Source of the DNA: Flavobacterium okayamense
Lineage (GTDB): Bacteria > Bacteroidota > Bacteroidia > Flavobacteriales > Flavobacteriaceae
Reading direction: 5' to 3'
DNA: 64,000 bases
Assembly: GCF_019702945.1 (NCBI RefSeq)
Contig: NZ_AP024749.1
Location: 806,001 to 870,000 of the forward strand
How positions within the stretch are numbered: the first letter of the stretch is position 1; each line of letters begins with the position of its first letter. This document shows positions 53,255-62,476 of this stretch, piece by piece. The translations under genes were made by a program, and so were the position numbers. The notes below the pieces were generated by a model. That model ran no database searches. It worked only from the letters and a program-made list of their open reading frames with translations, and was not told where the DNA came from.

Positions 53255-54025
53255 TTAATTGTAAAGACGAATTTTTAAATAATCAGAAGAACCTCCAAAA
53301 CCTACATAAGTGTTTAAATTAGTTCCATCATGTGTCTCGCCAAAAAATACTAGTGAGTGGTTTCCAGCTGGAATGTTACCATAACCAACACCATGAATAA
53401 AAGCATAACCTACTGAACCCTGTCCAAAGGAGGTGTAAGCCTCACCATGTAAACCATAAACTTTTGATAGTTCCGTAGCATCTAAACCATCACTGTTTAA
53501 ATCAATATAAAAGTAACAACGTACACTTTTTGCAGAAATATCAGTAAAAGTTGATGCTGCTGGAGCGGGTAAAAGTTCGTCAGATAAATCAATTGTCATG
53601 GCATAACGTACCTCAATTAGCGCATCTTGCGGACTTGTAAATGGCACAGAAACAATTTGTGCAGTAGCTGAAGTAATTGTGTTATCATTTGCAACAACAG
53701 TTCCGTCGCCATAAGGTCCATTAGGAACAAAGTTTGGAATACTAATTAAGAAATTTAAAGGTTCGTTAGTTCCAGCTCCACCACCAGTTGTCCATCCAGA
53801 AGGATTTAAGGTTAAATCTCCATCTCCTGTTACATAAACAGGCGCTAGTTTCAAACCATCATTTAAAACAGGCTCGTTTATATTATTTAAACTTTCAATT
53901 CTGATTGTTGAAGTTGGTCCTGCAATATGCAATTCTTGTTGCGGATTTTCAGTTCCAATACCAACTTGTCCAAAAATTATATTGGAAAAAATAAGCGTAG
54001 TTATATATAAAGTAATTTTTTTCAT
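53255..54025 (-). CDS. Secreted surface protein, cassette type B (copy 1)
   Basis: Function unknown. The 256 residues have a signal peptide, then VGIGTENPQQELHIAGPTSTIRIESLNN. The B-type body is shared with the protein at 55720: PVYVTGDGDLTLNPSGW, PLNFLISIPNFVPNGPYGDG, ALIEVRYAMTIDL, KSVRCYFYIDLNSDGLDATELSKVYGLHGEAYTSFGQG, and VGFGGSSDYLKIRLYN. Ten bases from the A gene. Confidence 0.8.
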   Translation of the reverse strand: MKKITLYITTLIFSNIIFGQVGIGTENPQQELHIAGPTSTIRIESLNNINEPVLNDGLKLAPVYVTGDGDLTLNPSGWTTGGGAGTNEPLNFLISIPNFVPNGPYGDGTVVANDNTITSATAQIVSVPFTSPQDALIEVRYAMTIDLSDELLPAPAASTFTDISAKSVRCYFYIDLNSDGLDATELSKVYGLHGEAYTSFGQGSVGYAFIHGVGYGNIPAGNHSLVFFGETHDGTNLNTYVGFGGSSDYLKIRLYN

Positions 54026-54036
54026 AGACTTCTTTA

Positions 54037-54789
54037 TTAGTGTAATTTAAGAAAAACAGCATCAGGTCCACCTGCAAAACGCACAAAAGTTGATCTATTT
54101 GCAGATCCAGAACAAACGCTTCCATAGAAACGAAGTGTATGTGTACCCGGTGTTAGAGTTACATAAGTAGTTCCACTATTATAAATGTATCCTGTAGAAG
54201 CATTTGGAAGTGATGCCGCACCATTCTCATAGTTATAATTAAAATAACATTTTGAATGAGCTGCATATCTTCTCGTAGTTGGAGTAAGTACAGGAGTGTC
54301 TAAAGTGAAAAAATTCGATATATTTCTTGCATAAGGATCACGAATTATATTTAAAAGCAAATCTTGAAAAACCTCAATACTTAAAGAGTATTTTATTTCT
54401 AAAATTGTGTTCCTGTCAACGGTGAAATCATAAGAAGTAATTTCAATGACTTCGTATCCATCATTTGCTTGAGCTAGCGTAATCGATACTTCAGAATTAA
54501 TTGGGTCAGTCGATAAAAACGCATCATTACCATCACTGTTATTGTATGCAGTGGTTTGTAATGTCATATCACCATTATTGTCTACATATAACGGATATGT
54601 TTTGTCTAATTCTCCACCATTATAGTTATTGTTGGTAGCATTTAAACCATCAACCCTAATTGTTCCTGTTGAAGAACCTAGATGGAGTGACTGTTGCGGA
54701 TTATCTTCATTGATTCCCACACCTGAAACTTGAGAAAATGACAACAAAGTAGCAGAGCAGGTTAATAAAAGTAGTAATTTTCTTATCAT
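54037..54789 (-). CDS. Secreted surface protein, cassette type C (copy 1)
   Basis: Function unknown. The 250 residues have a signal peptide, then VSGVGINEDNPQQSLHLGSSTGTIRVDGLNATNN. The C-type body is shared with the protein at 56521: YPLYVDNNGDMTLQ, NNSDGNDAF, TILEIKYSLSIEVFQD, HSKCYFNY, and FVRFAGGPDAVFLKLH at the end. An 89-base gap upstream separates copy 1 from copy 2. Confidence 0.8.
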   Translation of the reverse strand: MIRKLLLLLTCSATLLSFSQVSGVGINEDNPQQSLHLGSSTGTIRVDGLNATNNNYNGGELDKTYPLYVDNNGDMTLQTTAYNNSDGNDAFLSTDPINSEVSITLAQANDGYEVIEITSYDFTVDRNTILEIKYSLSIEVFQDLLLNIIRDPYARNISNFFTLDTPVLTPTTRRYAAHSKCYFNYNYENGAASLPNASTGYIYNSGTTYVTLTPGTHTLRFYGSVCSGSANRSTFVRFAGGPDAVFLKLH

Positions 54790-54844
54790 ATATGATGCAG
54801 ATTAGTGTATTTTTTATGAAAATAAAAAAAAAATTTTAATTCTG

Positions 54845-54852
54845 CAAAATTA
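54845..54852 (-). promoter_or_regulatory. Candidate internal -7 box for cassette copy 1
   Basis: TAATTTTG on the minus strand, 55 bases before the type C start, in the only sizeable gap of the six-gene run. Confidence 0.32.
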
Positions 54853-54878
54853 ATGCTTTATTTTTAAATAATTACTAA

Positions 54879-55706
54879 TTAGTTGAAATAGTGTGCGATA
54901 ACTTGCATTTCATCTTTATCTACCCCTAGATACATTTTAACCGCACCTGTAGCATTAGTGTCTCCAACTGCTAGTTGAGCTGCAAACATAGGTGTATAAG
55001 TTCCAGGTCCTAAAACAACATAATCAGAAGCAGAGTTTCTATAACTTTTATATTCGCCTTCAGTTTTACTTTCGTTGTTGTAAATTTGACCATTAATTGC
55101 AATTAATCCTGCTTGTTCACTACATGTAGATGTAATACACAAAGCTCCACCATTAATAGGATTTCCGAAATAGTCATTTATAACAGCAGGCCCCATATAG
55201 TTATCACGTCTAAAATACACACCTGTTTGTACGGTTCTAGCTCTATAGTCATCAATTTTTTTTGTAGCACTAAAGTTCTTACCTACGGTCCAAGAAACGG
55301 AATAATTGATTTCAACAACTGCAGGAGCCGTCAATGTAAATGAAGCAGCTATCCCAAGAGTTGGAATTCCAGCTTGACTAAAACCATCTCCTTCACCTGT
55401 TTGCAAAATAAGAGAGGTTGGATTAGCTACATCTTGTAAGTAGTTTTCAGAGTCAAAAATTAATTGAACATTATCAGTCATTTCTCCTAAAACTAAATCA
55501 CCAAATTCATTTACAAAAACTCGTGAAGTAGATTGTTCGCCTAGATTATTTACATTGTTAATTTCATTTAAGCCTTCAACTCGTATTGTTGAAGTGTTTC
55601 CTGAAACATGTAATTCTTCTTGAGGATTAGTAGTGTTTATTCCAATATTTTGCGATGTCGCTAATGAAAAGAATAAAACGGTTGGATATATATAAATAAA
55701 TTTCAT
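54879..55706 (-). CDS. Secreted surface protein, cassette type A (copy 2)
   Basis: Function unknown. The start at 55706 opens a signal peptide (MKFIYIYPTVLFFSLATSQ); an upstream ATG adds eight residues. The 275 residues carry NIGINTTNPQEELHVSGNTSTIRVEGLNEINN and the A-type body: SRVFVNEFGDLVLGEM, NYLQDVANPTS, GFSQAGIP, AVVEINYSVSWTVGK, IDDYRARTVQTGVYFRR, GAVKMYLGVDKDEMQVIAHYFN. It is a clear paralogue of the gene at 52423. Confidence 0.8.
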   Translation of the reverse strand: MKFIYIYPTVLFFSLATSQNIGINTTNPQEELHVSGNTSTIRVEGLNEINNVNNLGEQSTSRVFVNEFGDLVLGEMTDNVQLIFDSENYLQDVANPTSLILQTGEGDGFSQAGIPTLGIAASFTLTAPAVVEINYSVSWTVGKNFSATKKIDDYRARTVQTGVYFRRDNYMGPAVINDYFGNPINGGALCITSTCSEQAGLIAINGQIYNNESKTEGEYKSYRNSASDYVVLGPGTYTPMFAAQLAVGDTNATGAVKMYLGVDKDEMQVIAHYFN

Positions 55707-55719
55707 AACATTAAAATTT

Positions 55720-56502
55720 TTAATAAACACGAATTCTTAAATACTCATTTGCGCCACCAAAACCGAAACTAGTAAAAGTATTAGGTGGGTCAGTAACTAC
55801 TCCATAGAAATAAATAGTATGTGTACCGGGCGGCAAAACAGCATATCCTTGACTATTCATATACGTAAACCCTCTTGTGCCTCCTTTTGCAGTTCCGTAA
55901 TATTGTCCTTTTCTCCCATATTGATGATTATATTCTGCAGCAGATAAGCCATCGGAGTTTAAATCAAAACAGAAAAAGGTTTCATAGCTTCTTGTTTTTT
56001 CGTCAGAAATAAAACTTGCAGTGTAAGGAGGTAAAGTTAAATCTGAACCAGAATACATAACAGACATTGCGTGTTTGATCTCTATCATAGAGGCTACAGG
56101 TACTGTAATTGAAACGGTATGTATAAGTTCGGTTACAGATTCAGTGCTTGCGTCACTAGTAATTACTCTCCCTCTGTTTGTAAATGGAGCAGGTAGTCCT
56201 TCAATATTGTCGGGTACAAAATTTGAAGAATCAATTAAAAAATTAACAGGTAGATTATTTACGCCATAACCTGGAGCAGTTAGGGTTAAATTCCCTTCGC
56301 TGGTTACGTATACAGGAGTTAGATTTCCGGCACCTCTGTTAAGAGGATTGTTAACAACGTCCAGACCTTCAATTCTAATAGTAGAATTTGTTCCGCCAGC
56401 AACATGCAGTGTCTGTTGAGGATTCATTGTTCCTATTCCAACTTGACCAAATGAGTTATAGCAACATATAACTCCTATTAAGAAGATGTAGATTTGTTTC
56501 AT
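55720..56502 (-). CDS. Secreted surface protein, cassette type B (copy 2)
   Basis: Function unknown. The 260 residues have a signal peptide, VGIGTMNPQQTLHVAGGTNSTIRIEGLD, and the B-type body: LTPVYVTSEGNLTLTAPGYG, PVNFLIDSSNFVPDNIEG, SMIEIKHAMSVMYSG, ETFFCFDLNSDGLSAAEYNHQYGRKGQYYG, FGFGGANEYLRIRVY. Paralogue of the gene at 53255. Confidence 0.8.
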   Translation of the reverse strand: MKQIYIFLIGVICCYNSFGQVGIGTMNPQQTLHVAGGTNSTIRIEGLDVVNNPLNRGAGNLTPVYVTSEGNLTLTAPGYGVNNLPVNFLIDSSNFVPDNIEGLPAPFTNRGRVITSDASTESVTELIHTVSITVPVASMIEIKHAMSVMYSGSDLTLPPYTASFISDEKTRSYETFFCFDLNSDGLSAAEYNHQYGRKGQYYGTAKGGTRGFTYMNSQGYAVLPPGTHTIYFYGVVTDPPNTFTSFGFGGANEYLRIRVY

Positions 56503-56520
56503 AATATATGGTGTTTGGGG

Positions 56521-57255
56521 TTAGTAAAGTTTGTACATTAAAGTATCATCTCCTCTTCCGAATTTTACACATGTGGCTAATCCTGTATTTGGAGTACCAG
56601 CCTCTAAACCTGATGAAATTTCTCCAAATACTTCAATAGTGTGAGTTCCAGCCGTTGGAATAATCATATAAGAAGAAGACATATTGTAAAACATTCCTGC
56701 AACGTTTAATCCTAAAGAGCCACCAGTATAGGATTTAGAAACGTGACAATATTTTCTTGTAGAACCATTCAATCTAAAAAAAGTATTGATTCTTCTTGCC
56801 TTTTTATCTTTTAAGGCATCTTCTTCAGTGTTTGCAAAAACCTCAAAACTCAAATTATATTTAATTAAAAGTAAAGATGGCCTGTTTACCGTTACTGTAA
56901 AAGATGAAATTTGAATGGTTTGTAGTCCGTCTGCGTCTCCATCTAAGATTACTGCATCAGAATCGTTTATATTAGCAGTAGTAAACGCGTCATATCCATC
57001 ATTGTTGAAAAGTGTACCATTGTAAAGAGTCATGTCTCCTTGATAATCGACATAAAGTTGGTAAGTGTTGGATGGACCAAGGTTGTAAATGTTGTTGTTG
57101 TTGTCTAAACCTTCAACACGGATTGTTCCGTTTGAAGTGCCTAAGTGTAATGTTTGCTGAGGTACATCTTCGTTTATTCCTACACCTGAAACTTGGGCAT
57201 AAGAATAATTGCAAACAAAAGCACAAAATAGGATTGGTTGGTAGATTTTTTTCAT
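56521..57255 (-). CDS. Secreted surface protein, cassette type C (copy 2)
   Basis: Function unknown. The 244 residues have a signal peptide, VSGVGINEDVPQQTLHLGTSNGTIRVEGLDNNNN, and the C-type body: YQLYVDYQGDMTLYNG, NDGYDAFTTANI, SLLLIKYNLSFEVFAN, YCHVSKSY, CVKFGRGDDTLMYKLY. It is the first gene of the run. Upstream lie about 200 bases before hemH with no other gene. Confidence 0.8.
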   Translation of the reverse strand: MKKIYQPILFCAFVCNYSYAQVSGVGINEDVPQQTLHLGTSNGTIRVEGLDNNNNIYNLGPSNTYQLYVDYQGDMTLYNGTLFNNDGYDAFTTANINDSDAVILDGDADGLQTIQISSFTVTVNRPSLLLIKYNLSFEVFANTEEDALKDKKARRINTFFRLNGSTRKYCHVSKSYTGGSLGLNVAGMFYNMSSSYMIIPTAGTHTIEVFGEISSGLEAGTPNTGLATCVKFGRGDDTLMYKLY

Positions 57256-57442
57256 AAGCTAAAAGAATTAGATTATTACTTTTTTTTGGGTAAGACTAAA
57301 TTAGTAAAAATTTAATACAACAATGTTAAAAGTTATAATAATCACAAATTTTAACATTTAGTATAGAAAAAATGTAAGAAACAATTTATTAACATTAAAA
57401 ATCATCAAAATTAACGTACAAAAAAAATAGATAGATATTTAG

Positions 57443-57450
57443 TATTTTTG
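57443..57450 (+). promoter_or_regulatory. -7 box of hemH
   Basis: TATTTTTG, 11 bases before the GTG start, giving a nearly leaderless message. Confidence 0.4.
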
Positions 57451-57461
57451 AAAAAAAAATT

Positions 57462-58484
57462 GTGAAAAAAGGAGTCTTATTGGTTAATCTTGGTTCGCCA
57501 GATAGTACAAGTGTAAAAGATGTTAAAAAATATTTAGACGAGTTCTTAATGGATGAACGCGTAATAGATGTTCCATATTTATTGAGAGCTTTTTTAGTTA
57601 AAGGAATAATTTTAAATACACGCCCCAAAAAATCAGCTGCAGCTTATAAAAAAATTTGGTGGGAAGATGGTTCACCACTAATAGTTTTATCTAAGCGTTT
57701 ACAAGAAAAGGTTCAACAACAAGTTAGTGTTCCAGTAGAATTAGCTATGCGATATGGAAAACCTAGTATTGAATCTGGTTTGCAAGAACTTTATAACAAG
57801 GGAATAAAAGAAGTTATGTTACTTCCATTATATCCTCAGTTTGCTATGGCAACAACAGAAACAATCTTGGTTTTGGCTGAAAAAATTAGAATGGAAAAAT
57901 TTCCGGATATGGAATTTACAATTTTGCCAGCATTTTACAACCAACCAGATTATATTCGAGATTTATCGAATTCAATAAAGAATTCCCTAGAAAATTTCAA
58001 AGAAGATTATATTTTATTTTCCTACCATGGAGTTCCAGAGCGTCATATTAAAAAGAGCGATGTTACTAAATCACATTGTAAAATAGATGGAAGTTGTTGT
58101 AATACACCTTCAAAAGCTCACGAATTTTGTTATAGACATCAATGTTATGAAACTACAAAGCAAGTTGCCAAATTTTTAGGATTAAAAGAAGACAAATACA
58201 GTACGTCATTTCAATCTAGATTAGGAAGGGACCCTTGGTTACAACCTTATACAGATGCAACAATAGATGAATTAGCACAAAAAGGGATTAAGAACTTAGC
58301 GGTAGTTACACCTGCATTCGTTTCAGATTGTTTAGAAACTTTAGAAGAAATTGGTATGGAAGCCGCTCATAGTTTTAAAGAGAATGGAGGAGAAAACTTC
58401 TTAGCAATTCCATGTTTGAACGATAATGAAGATTGGGTAAAAACATTGAGCCGTTGGATAGATCAATGGGCTTTACAGCAATAA
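57462..58484 (+). CDS. hemH: Ferrochelatase with internal Cys-rich segment
   Basis: The GTG start at 57462 gives MKKGVLLVNLGSPDS, the conserved opening. The 340-residue protein has LPLYPQFAMATTETI, catalytic-type His189 in FSYHGVPERHI, and a C-terminal PAFVSDCLETLEEI. Between them, Cys206, 212, 213, 223 and 228 form an insertion that could bind a [2Fe-2S] cluster, as described for a class of bacterial ferrochelatases with internal ligands. It inserts Fe2+ into protoporphyrin IX. It heads a plus-strand unit with a MATE gene and hemJ. Confidence 0.95.
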   Translation: MKKGVLLVNLGSPDSTSVKDVKKYLDEFLMDERVIDVPYLLRAFLVKGIILNTRPKKSAAAYKKIWWEDGSPLIVLSKRLQEKVQQQVSVPVELAMRYGKPSIESGLQELYNKGIKEVMLLPLYPQFAMATTETILVLAEKIRMEKFPDMEFTILPAFYNQPDYIRDLSNSIKNSLENFKEDYILFSYHGVPERHIKKSDVTKSHCKIDGSCCNTPSKAHEFCYRHQCYETTKQVAKFLGLKEDKYSTSFQSRLGRDPWLQPYTDATIDELAQKGIKNLAVVTPAFVSDCLETLEEIGMEAAHSFKENGGENFLAIPCLNDNEDWVKTLSRWIDQWALQQ

Positions 58485-58487
58485 AAA

Positions 58488-59831
58488 ATGAAAGTTACTT
58501 CGGCTGAATTAGGCAATTTAGATATAAAAAAATTACTGATAAAACAATCAGTCCCAGCTTCTATAGGTATCTTATTTATGTCAGTAAATATATTGATTGA
58601 TACCATTTTTGTGGGACAATGGATTGGGTCATTAGCAATAGCTGCTGTTTCAGTGGTATTGCCAATAACTTTTCTTATTTCCTCTTTAGGAATGGCAATT
58701 GGAATAGGAGGAAGCTCAATAATATCAAGAGCTTTAGGTGCTCAAGATAAGGAAAAGGCATTGTACACTTTTGGTAATCAATTAATGATGACTTTAACAT
58801 TAGCCTTAGTTTCAGTCCTTATTGGATTTTGGTTTTTTGATGAGATTTTGCTTTTGTTTGGAGCAAATGGAGAAATAATGAAACCCGCAAAAGAGTTTTT
58901 CTTTCCTGTTTTATTTAGCGTTCCATTTTTAGCATTATGTATGATGGGTAATACAGTAATTCGTGCCGAAGGGAAGGCAAAATTTGCTATGTATGCCATG
59001 ATTATTCCTGCGTTTGGAAACATTATCATGGATATTGTTTTTATTAAGGTATTGAATTTGGGAATGTTTGGAGCAGCTTTGGCAACTTCAATTTCGTATT
59101 TCCTATGCTTTTTGTTTATTCTTTGGTTTTTTATTGCGAAGAGCGAATTAAAGTTTCAATTTCATCATCTCAAATTAAAATCTGAATTAGTTAAAGAAAT
59201 AACATCATTAGGATTTGTAACATTTTCTCGCCAAGGAGTGGTAAGTCTTTTGGCAATTATTGTAAATCATACATTATTTGTTTATGGAGGTGAACATGGA
59301 GTTACTGTTTATGGAATCATTAATAGAATGTTGATGTTTGCCTATTTCCCAATTCTTGGAATTACTCAAGGGTTTTTACCAATTGCAGGATATAATTATG
59401 GTGCTAAGAATTATAATCGTGTTAAAGAAACGATTAGTAAATCTATTGTTGCAGCTGCAATAATGGCAACATTAATCTTTCTTGTGATTTTCTTTTTTGC
59501 TGAACCTATTGTGAAAGTTTTTACTAATGATGCTGATGTTATTAGGACAACGCCTCAAGCTTTAATTTTAGTTTTTTCTGCAACTCCTATTATAGCTTTA
59601 CAGTTAATAGGTGCTGCATATTTTCAAGCTGCGGGAAAAGCAACGCCTGCATTATTGTTAACTTTAACAAAACAAGGGTTTTTCTTAATACCTTTGGTTT
59701 TAATACTTCCGAATTATTTTGGTATTTTAGGAGTTTGGATAGCATTTCCTATTGCTGATTTTTTAGCAACGGTTGTAACAGCTTTTTTTTTACAAAGAGA
59801 AATGAAAATAAAATTAGTAGAGAATGATTAA
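58488..59831 (+). CDS. MATE-family efflux transporter
   Basis: The 447-residue protein has about 12 membrane segments in two halves. Typical MATE features are QSVPASIGILFMSVNILIDTIFVGQWIGSLAIAAVSVVLPITFL, GIGGSSIISRALGAQDKEKA, and in the second half GFLPIAGYNYGAKNYNRVKETI. It exports cations or drugs in exchange for Na+ or H+. It starts three bases after hemH and overlaps hemJ by eight bases. Confidence 0.92.
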   Translation: MKVTSAELGNLDIKKLLIKQSVPASIGILFMSVNILIDTIFVGQWIGSLAIAAVSVVLPITFLISSLGMAIGIGGSSIISRALGAQDKEKALYTFGNQLMMTLTLALVSVLIGFWFFDEILLLFGANGEIMKPAKEFFFPVLFSVPFLALCMMGNTVIRAEGKAKFAMYAMIIPAFGNIIMDIVFIKVLNLGMFGAALATSISYFLCFLFILWFFIAKSELKFQFHHLKLKSELVKEITSLGFVTFSRQGVVSLLAIIVNHTLFVYGGEHGVTVYGIINRMLMFAYFPILGITQGFLPIAGYNYGAKNYNRVKETISKSIVAAAIMATLIFLVIFFFAEPIVKVFTNDADVIRTTPQALILVFSATPIIALQLIGAAYFQAAGKATPALLLTLTKQGFFLIPLVLILPNYFGILGVWIAFPIADFLATVVTAFFLQREMKIKLVEND

Positions 59832-60375
59832 CGAATATTATGATTACATAAAATCGCTTCACCTTATTTTTGTTATAACGTGGTTTGCTGGTCTGTTTTA
59901 TATTGTTAGGTTATTTGTATATCATGCTGAAGCTAAATTAAAACCTCAACCCGAGCAAGACATTTTAGTAAAACAGTATCAATTAATGCAATACAGACTT
60001 TGGTATATTATAACTTGGCCAAGCGCAGTTTTGGCTAGTATATTTGCATTCTTACTATTATATATAAATCCAGGTTGGTTACAAATGTCTTGGATGCATG
60101 TTAAATTGTTTTTTGTCTTTTTATTGTATTTATATCATTTAAAATGTCATCAAATTTTCAATCAATTACAAAAAGATGATGTTAGGCATTCTTCTAACTT
60201 TTTTAGGTTGTGGAATGAAGGCGCAACAATAATTTTATTTGCAGTAGTTTTCTTGGTGATTTTAAAAAATGAGTTCAATTGGATTTATGGTGTTATAGGA
60301 ATTATACTTTTTTCCGTACTTTTAATGCTAGGATTTAAGTTATACAAAAGAATCCGTGAAAAGAACCAATCATAA
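59824..60375 (+). CDS. hemJ: Protoporphyrinogen IX oxidase HemJ
   Basis: The 183-residue protein has about five membrane helices and the HemJ/UPF0093 signature LHLIFVITWFAGLFYIVRLFVYH with His13, Arg29 and His34, then MHVKLFFVFLLYLYHLKCH. HemJ oxidises protoporphyrinogen IX to protoporphyrin IX. Position beside hemH supports HemJ over the generic CopD label. It fills the step between HemF and HemH. Confidence 0.9.
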   Translation: MINEYYDYIKSLHLIFVITWFAGLFYIVRLFVYHAEAKLKPQPEQDILVKQYQLMQYRLWYIITWPSAVLASIFAFLLLYINPGWLQMSWMHVKLFFVFLLYLYHLKCHQIFNQLQKDDVRHSSNFFRLWNEGATIILFAVVFLVILKNEFNWIYGVIGIILFSVLLMLGFKLYKRIREKNQS

Positions 60376-61848
60376 ATGTATCGAATTTTAAACTTAAAGC
60401 AGTTATCTCTTCGGTTAAGGATTTTCCTTTCCATGATATTTTTAACCTTAATTGCTTCGATACTTATTGCATTAGTTTCGGTTTACCAAATTAGAAGAGA
60501 ATCTAAATTATACCATCAAGACAGATTAGAACGAAAGGAAAATGCCATTATTGAACATATTGATTATGTTCTTAGAAATACAACATATGAGTTAGAAACT
60601 GATAAAATTCCTTTAATTTTTAAAGATAGAATTGGGGAAATTTCTGACGTTCATAGTATGGAAATTAATTTTTACGATTTAAAAGGTGAATTATTAATTT
60701 CTTCCAAAAAAGGTTTCAAACTAGATAGTTTACGTCCAAAAATTAACAAGGCTACATTAAGAATTCTACAAGGAACAATTGAAAAGCGATATGTAGATTT
60801 TATTGAAATCGACAAACAACAATTCAGATCATCCTATTCATACATAAAGGACGCAAAATTTAAGCCTTTAGCAATTTTAAATTTACCTTATGAGGAAGAC
60901 ACAAGCTTTTATGATAATGAAGTTAAAAACTTCTTATTACGTTTTGGTCAGGTTTATGTTTTAATGTTTTTAATTGCTATTGTTTTATCATATTTTCTTT
61001 CCAGTTATATAACCAAATCCTTAAAAATTGTAAGTGATAAAATTAGAGCAACAAATTTTAGTAGTAATGAAATTCAAAAAATTGAATTACAAGAAGGAAG
61101 TAAAGAAATAAATGTTCTGATTGACTCATATAATAATATGGTCGATCAGTTAGAAGAGAGTAAATCAATGTTGGCTCAAAGCGAAAGAGAACAAGCATGG
61201 CGTGAAATGGCAAAACAAGTGGCACACGAGATTAAAAATCCGTTAACACCTATGCGATTAACAGTTCAAAGTTTTCAGCGTAGATTTGATGAAAGTGATC
61301 CAAATATCAAACAAAAATTAGATGATTTTTCTACTACATTAATTCAACAAATTGACACTATGAGTTCTGTTGCTACAGCGTTTTCAAATTTTGCTTCAAT
61401 GCCAGCTCAGCAAAATGAAACGCTTAATGTTGTTAAAATAGTTCAATTAGCCTTAGATATTTTTAATGAAGATTGTATCGAATTTAAAGCATATGAAGAT
61501 GAAATTATTGCAGTTTTCGACCGTACTCAATTAATAAGAGTTATAACTAATTTAGTTAAGAATGCAATTCAAGCAATTCCTGATGAACAAGAAAACAAAA
61601 AAGTTGAGGTTTTAGTTTATAGAGAAGGAAAAGAAGTTAAAATTGTAGTTAAAGATAATGGTAAAGGGATAAATGAAGAAAATCAAAGTCGTATTTTTGA
61701 GCCAAAATTTACTACAAAGACAAGTGGTATGGGCCTTGGTTTAGCAATTATAAAAAATATCATAGAAAATTATAACGGAACAATAACTTTTGAAACTGAA
61801 ACAAACAAAGGAACGACTTTTTATGTTTCCTTTCCAATAACTGAATAA
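60376..61848 (+). CDS. Sensor histidine kinase, NtrY-like
   Basis: The 490-residue protein has membrane segments near 14-36 and 190-212 bounding an extracytoplasmic domain, a HAMP-like linker, HisKA with VAHEIKNPLTPMRLTVQSFQRRF, and HATPase with NLVKNAIQAIPDEQ, DNGKGINEENQSRIFEP and TSGMGLGLAIIKNI. No response-regulator gene adjoins. It begins directly after the hemJ stop (no gap), implying coupling with hemH-MATE-hemJ; a link to envelope or heme stress is inference. Confidence 0.9.
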   Translation: MYRILNLKQLSLRLRIFLSMIFLTLIASILIALVSVYQIRRESKLYHQDRLERKENAIIEHIDYVLRNTTYELETDKIPLIFKDRIGEISDVHSMEINFYDLKGELLISSKKGFKLDSLRPKINKATLRILQGTIEKRYVDFIEIDKQQFRSSYSYIKDAKFKPLAILNLPYEEDTSFYDNEVKNFLLRFGQVYVLMFLIAIVLSYFLSSYITKSLKIVSDKIRATNFSSNEIQKIELQEGSKEINVLIDSYNNMVDQLEESKSMLAQSEREQAWREMAKQVAHEIKNPLTPMRLTVQSFQRRFDESDPNIKQKLDDFSTTLIQQIDTMSSVATAFSNFASMPAQQNETLNVVKIVQLALDIFNEDCIEFKAYEDEIIAVFDRTQLIRVITNLVKNAIQAIPDEQENKKVEVLVYREGKEVKIVVKDNGKGINEENQSRIFEPKFTTKTSGMGLGLAIIKNIIENYNGTITFETETNKGTTFYVSFPITE

Positions 61849-61858
61849 ATTAAAGTTC

Positions 61859-62452
61859 ATGAAATATATTTTTGTCTTATTTTTTTTGTCAATATCATTT
61901 AGTTTTGGTCAGAATATTAATTATGAAATTAATAAAACAACTCTAAAGGAATACCTACTTTTAGAAGAATCAACCGGTAGTGAATTATTTTATTCTAACT
62001 CAAGATATTATTCTTCAAATGGTGATGCGCAGCCAATGGAATATTTAAGAAAAGAAACACTGATACCAAATTTAAAAGTATACTATTTTTTCAAAGAAAA
62101 GGATTCAGTAATGTCATATGTTCTATATGAATGGGATGTTAGTAATTTTGAAGATGATGACAATAATAAACAGTCTGAAAAAGTTCAAAAGGCCTTAATA
62201 CAGAAATATCAAGATTTAAAACAAGATATAAGCAACAAGTTTGGAGAACCAGTTGTCAAAAAGAATTACTCAAATATTAGTAGGCTAGACCCAGAAAATG
62301 TTTTTGAAGAAAATTCAAAATGGAATTCAAATGAGAATATAGAAATTGAATTATATTCAACTGTTTCTAACTTTTTTAAAAAAGAAGGTTTTTTGACAGT
62401 TAACCCAGTTCATAGAATAAGATTATATATCAGAAACTTAAATATAAAATAG
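61859..62452 (+). CDS. Hypothetical secreted protein
   Basis: Function unknown. The 197 residues have a signal peptide (MKYIFVLFFLSISFSFGQ) and no recognised domain. The middle carries KQSEKVQKALIQKYQDLKQDISNKFGEPV, a helix, flanked by strands. Ten bases after the kinase gene. Confidence 0.7.
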   Translation: MKYIFVLFFLSISFSFGQNINYEINKTTLKEYLLLEESTGSELFYSNSRYYSSNGDAQPMEYLRKETLIPNLKVYYFFKEKDSVMSYVLYEWDVSNFEDDDNNKQSEKVQKALIQKYQDLKQDISNKFGEPVVKKNYSNISRLDPENVFEENSKWNSNENIEIELYSTVSNFFKKEGFLTVNPVHRIRLYIRNLNIK

Positions 62453-62476
62453 TACAATCATAATAAAGTTCAAAAA

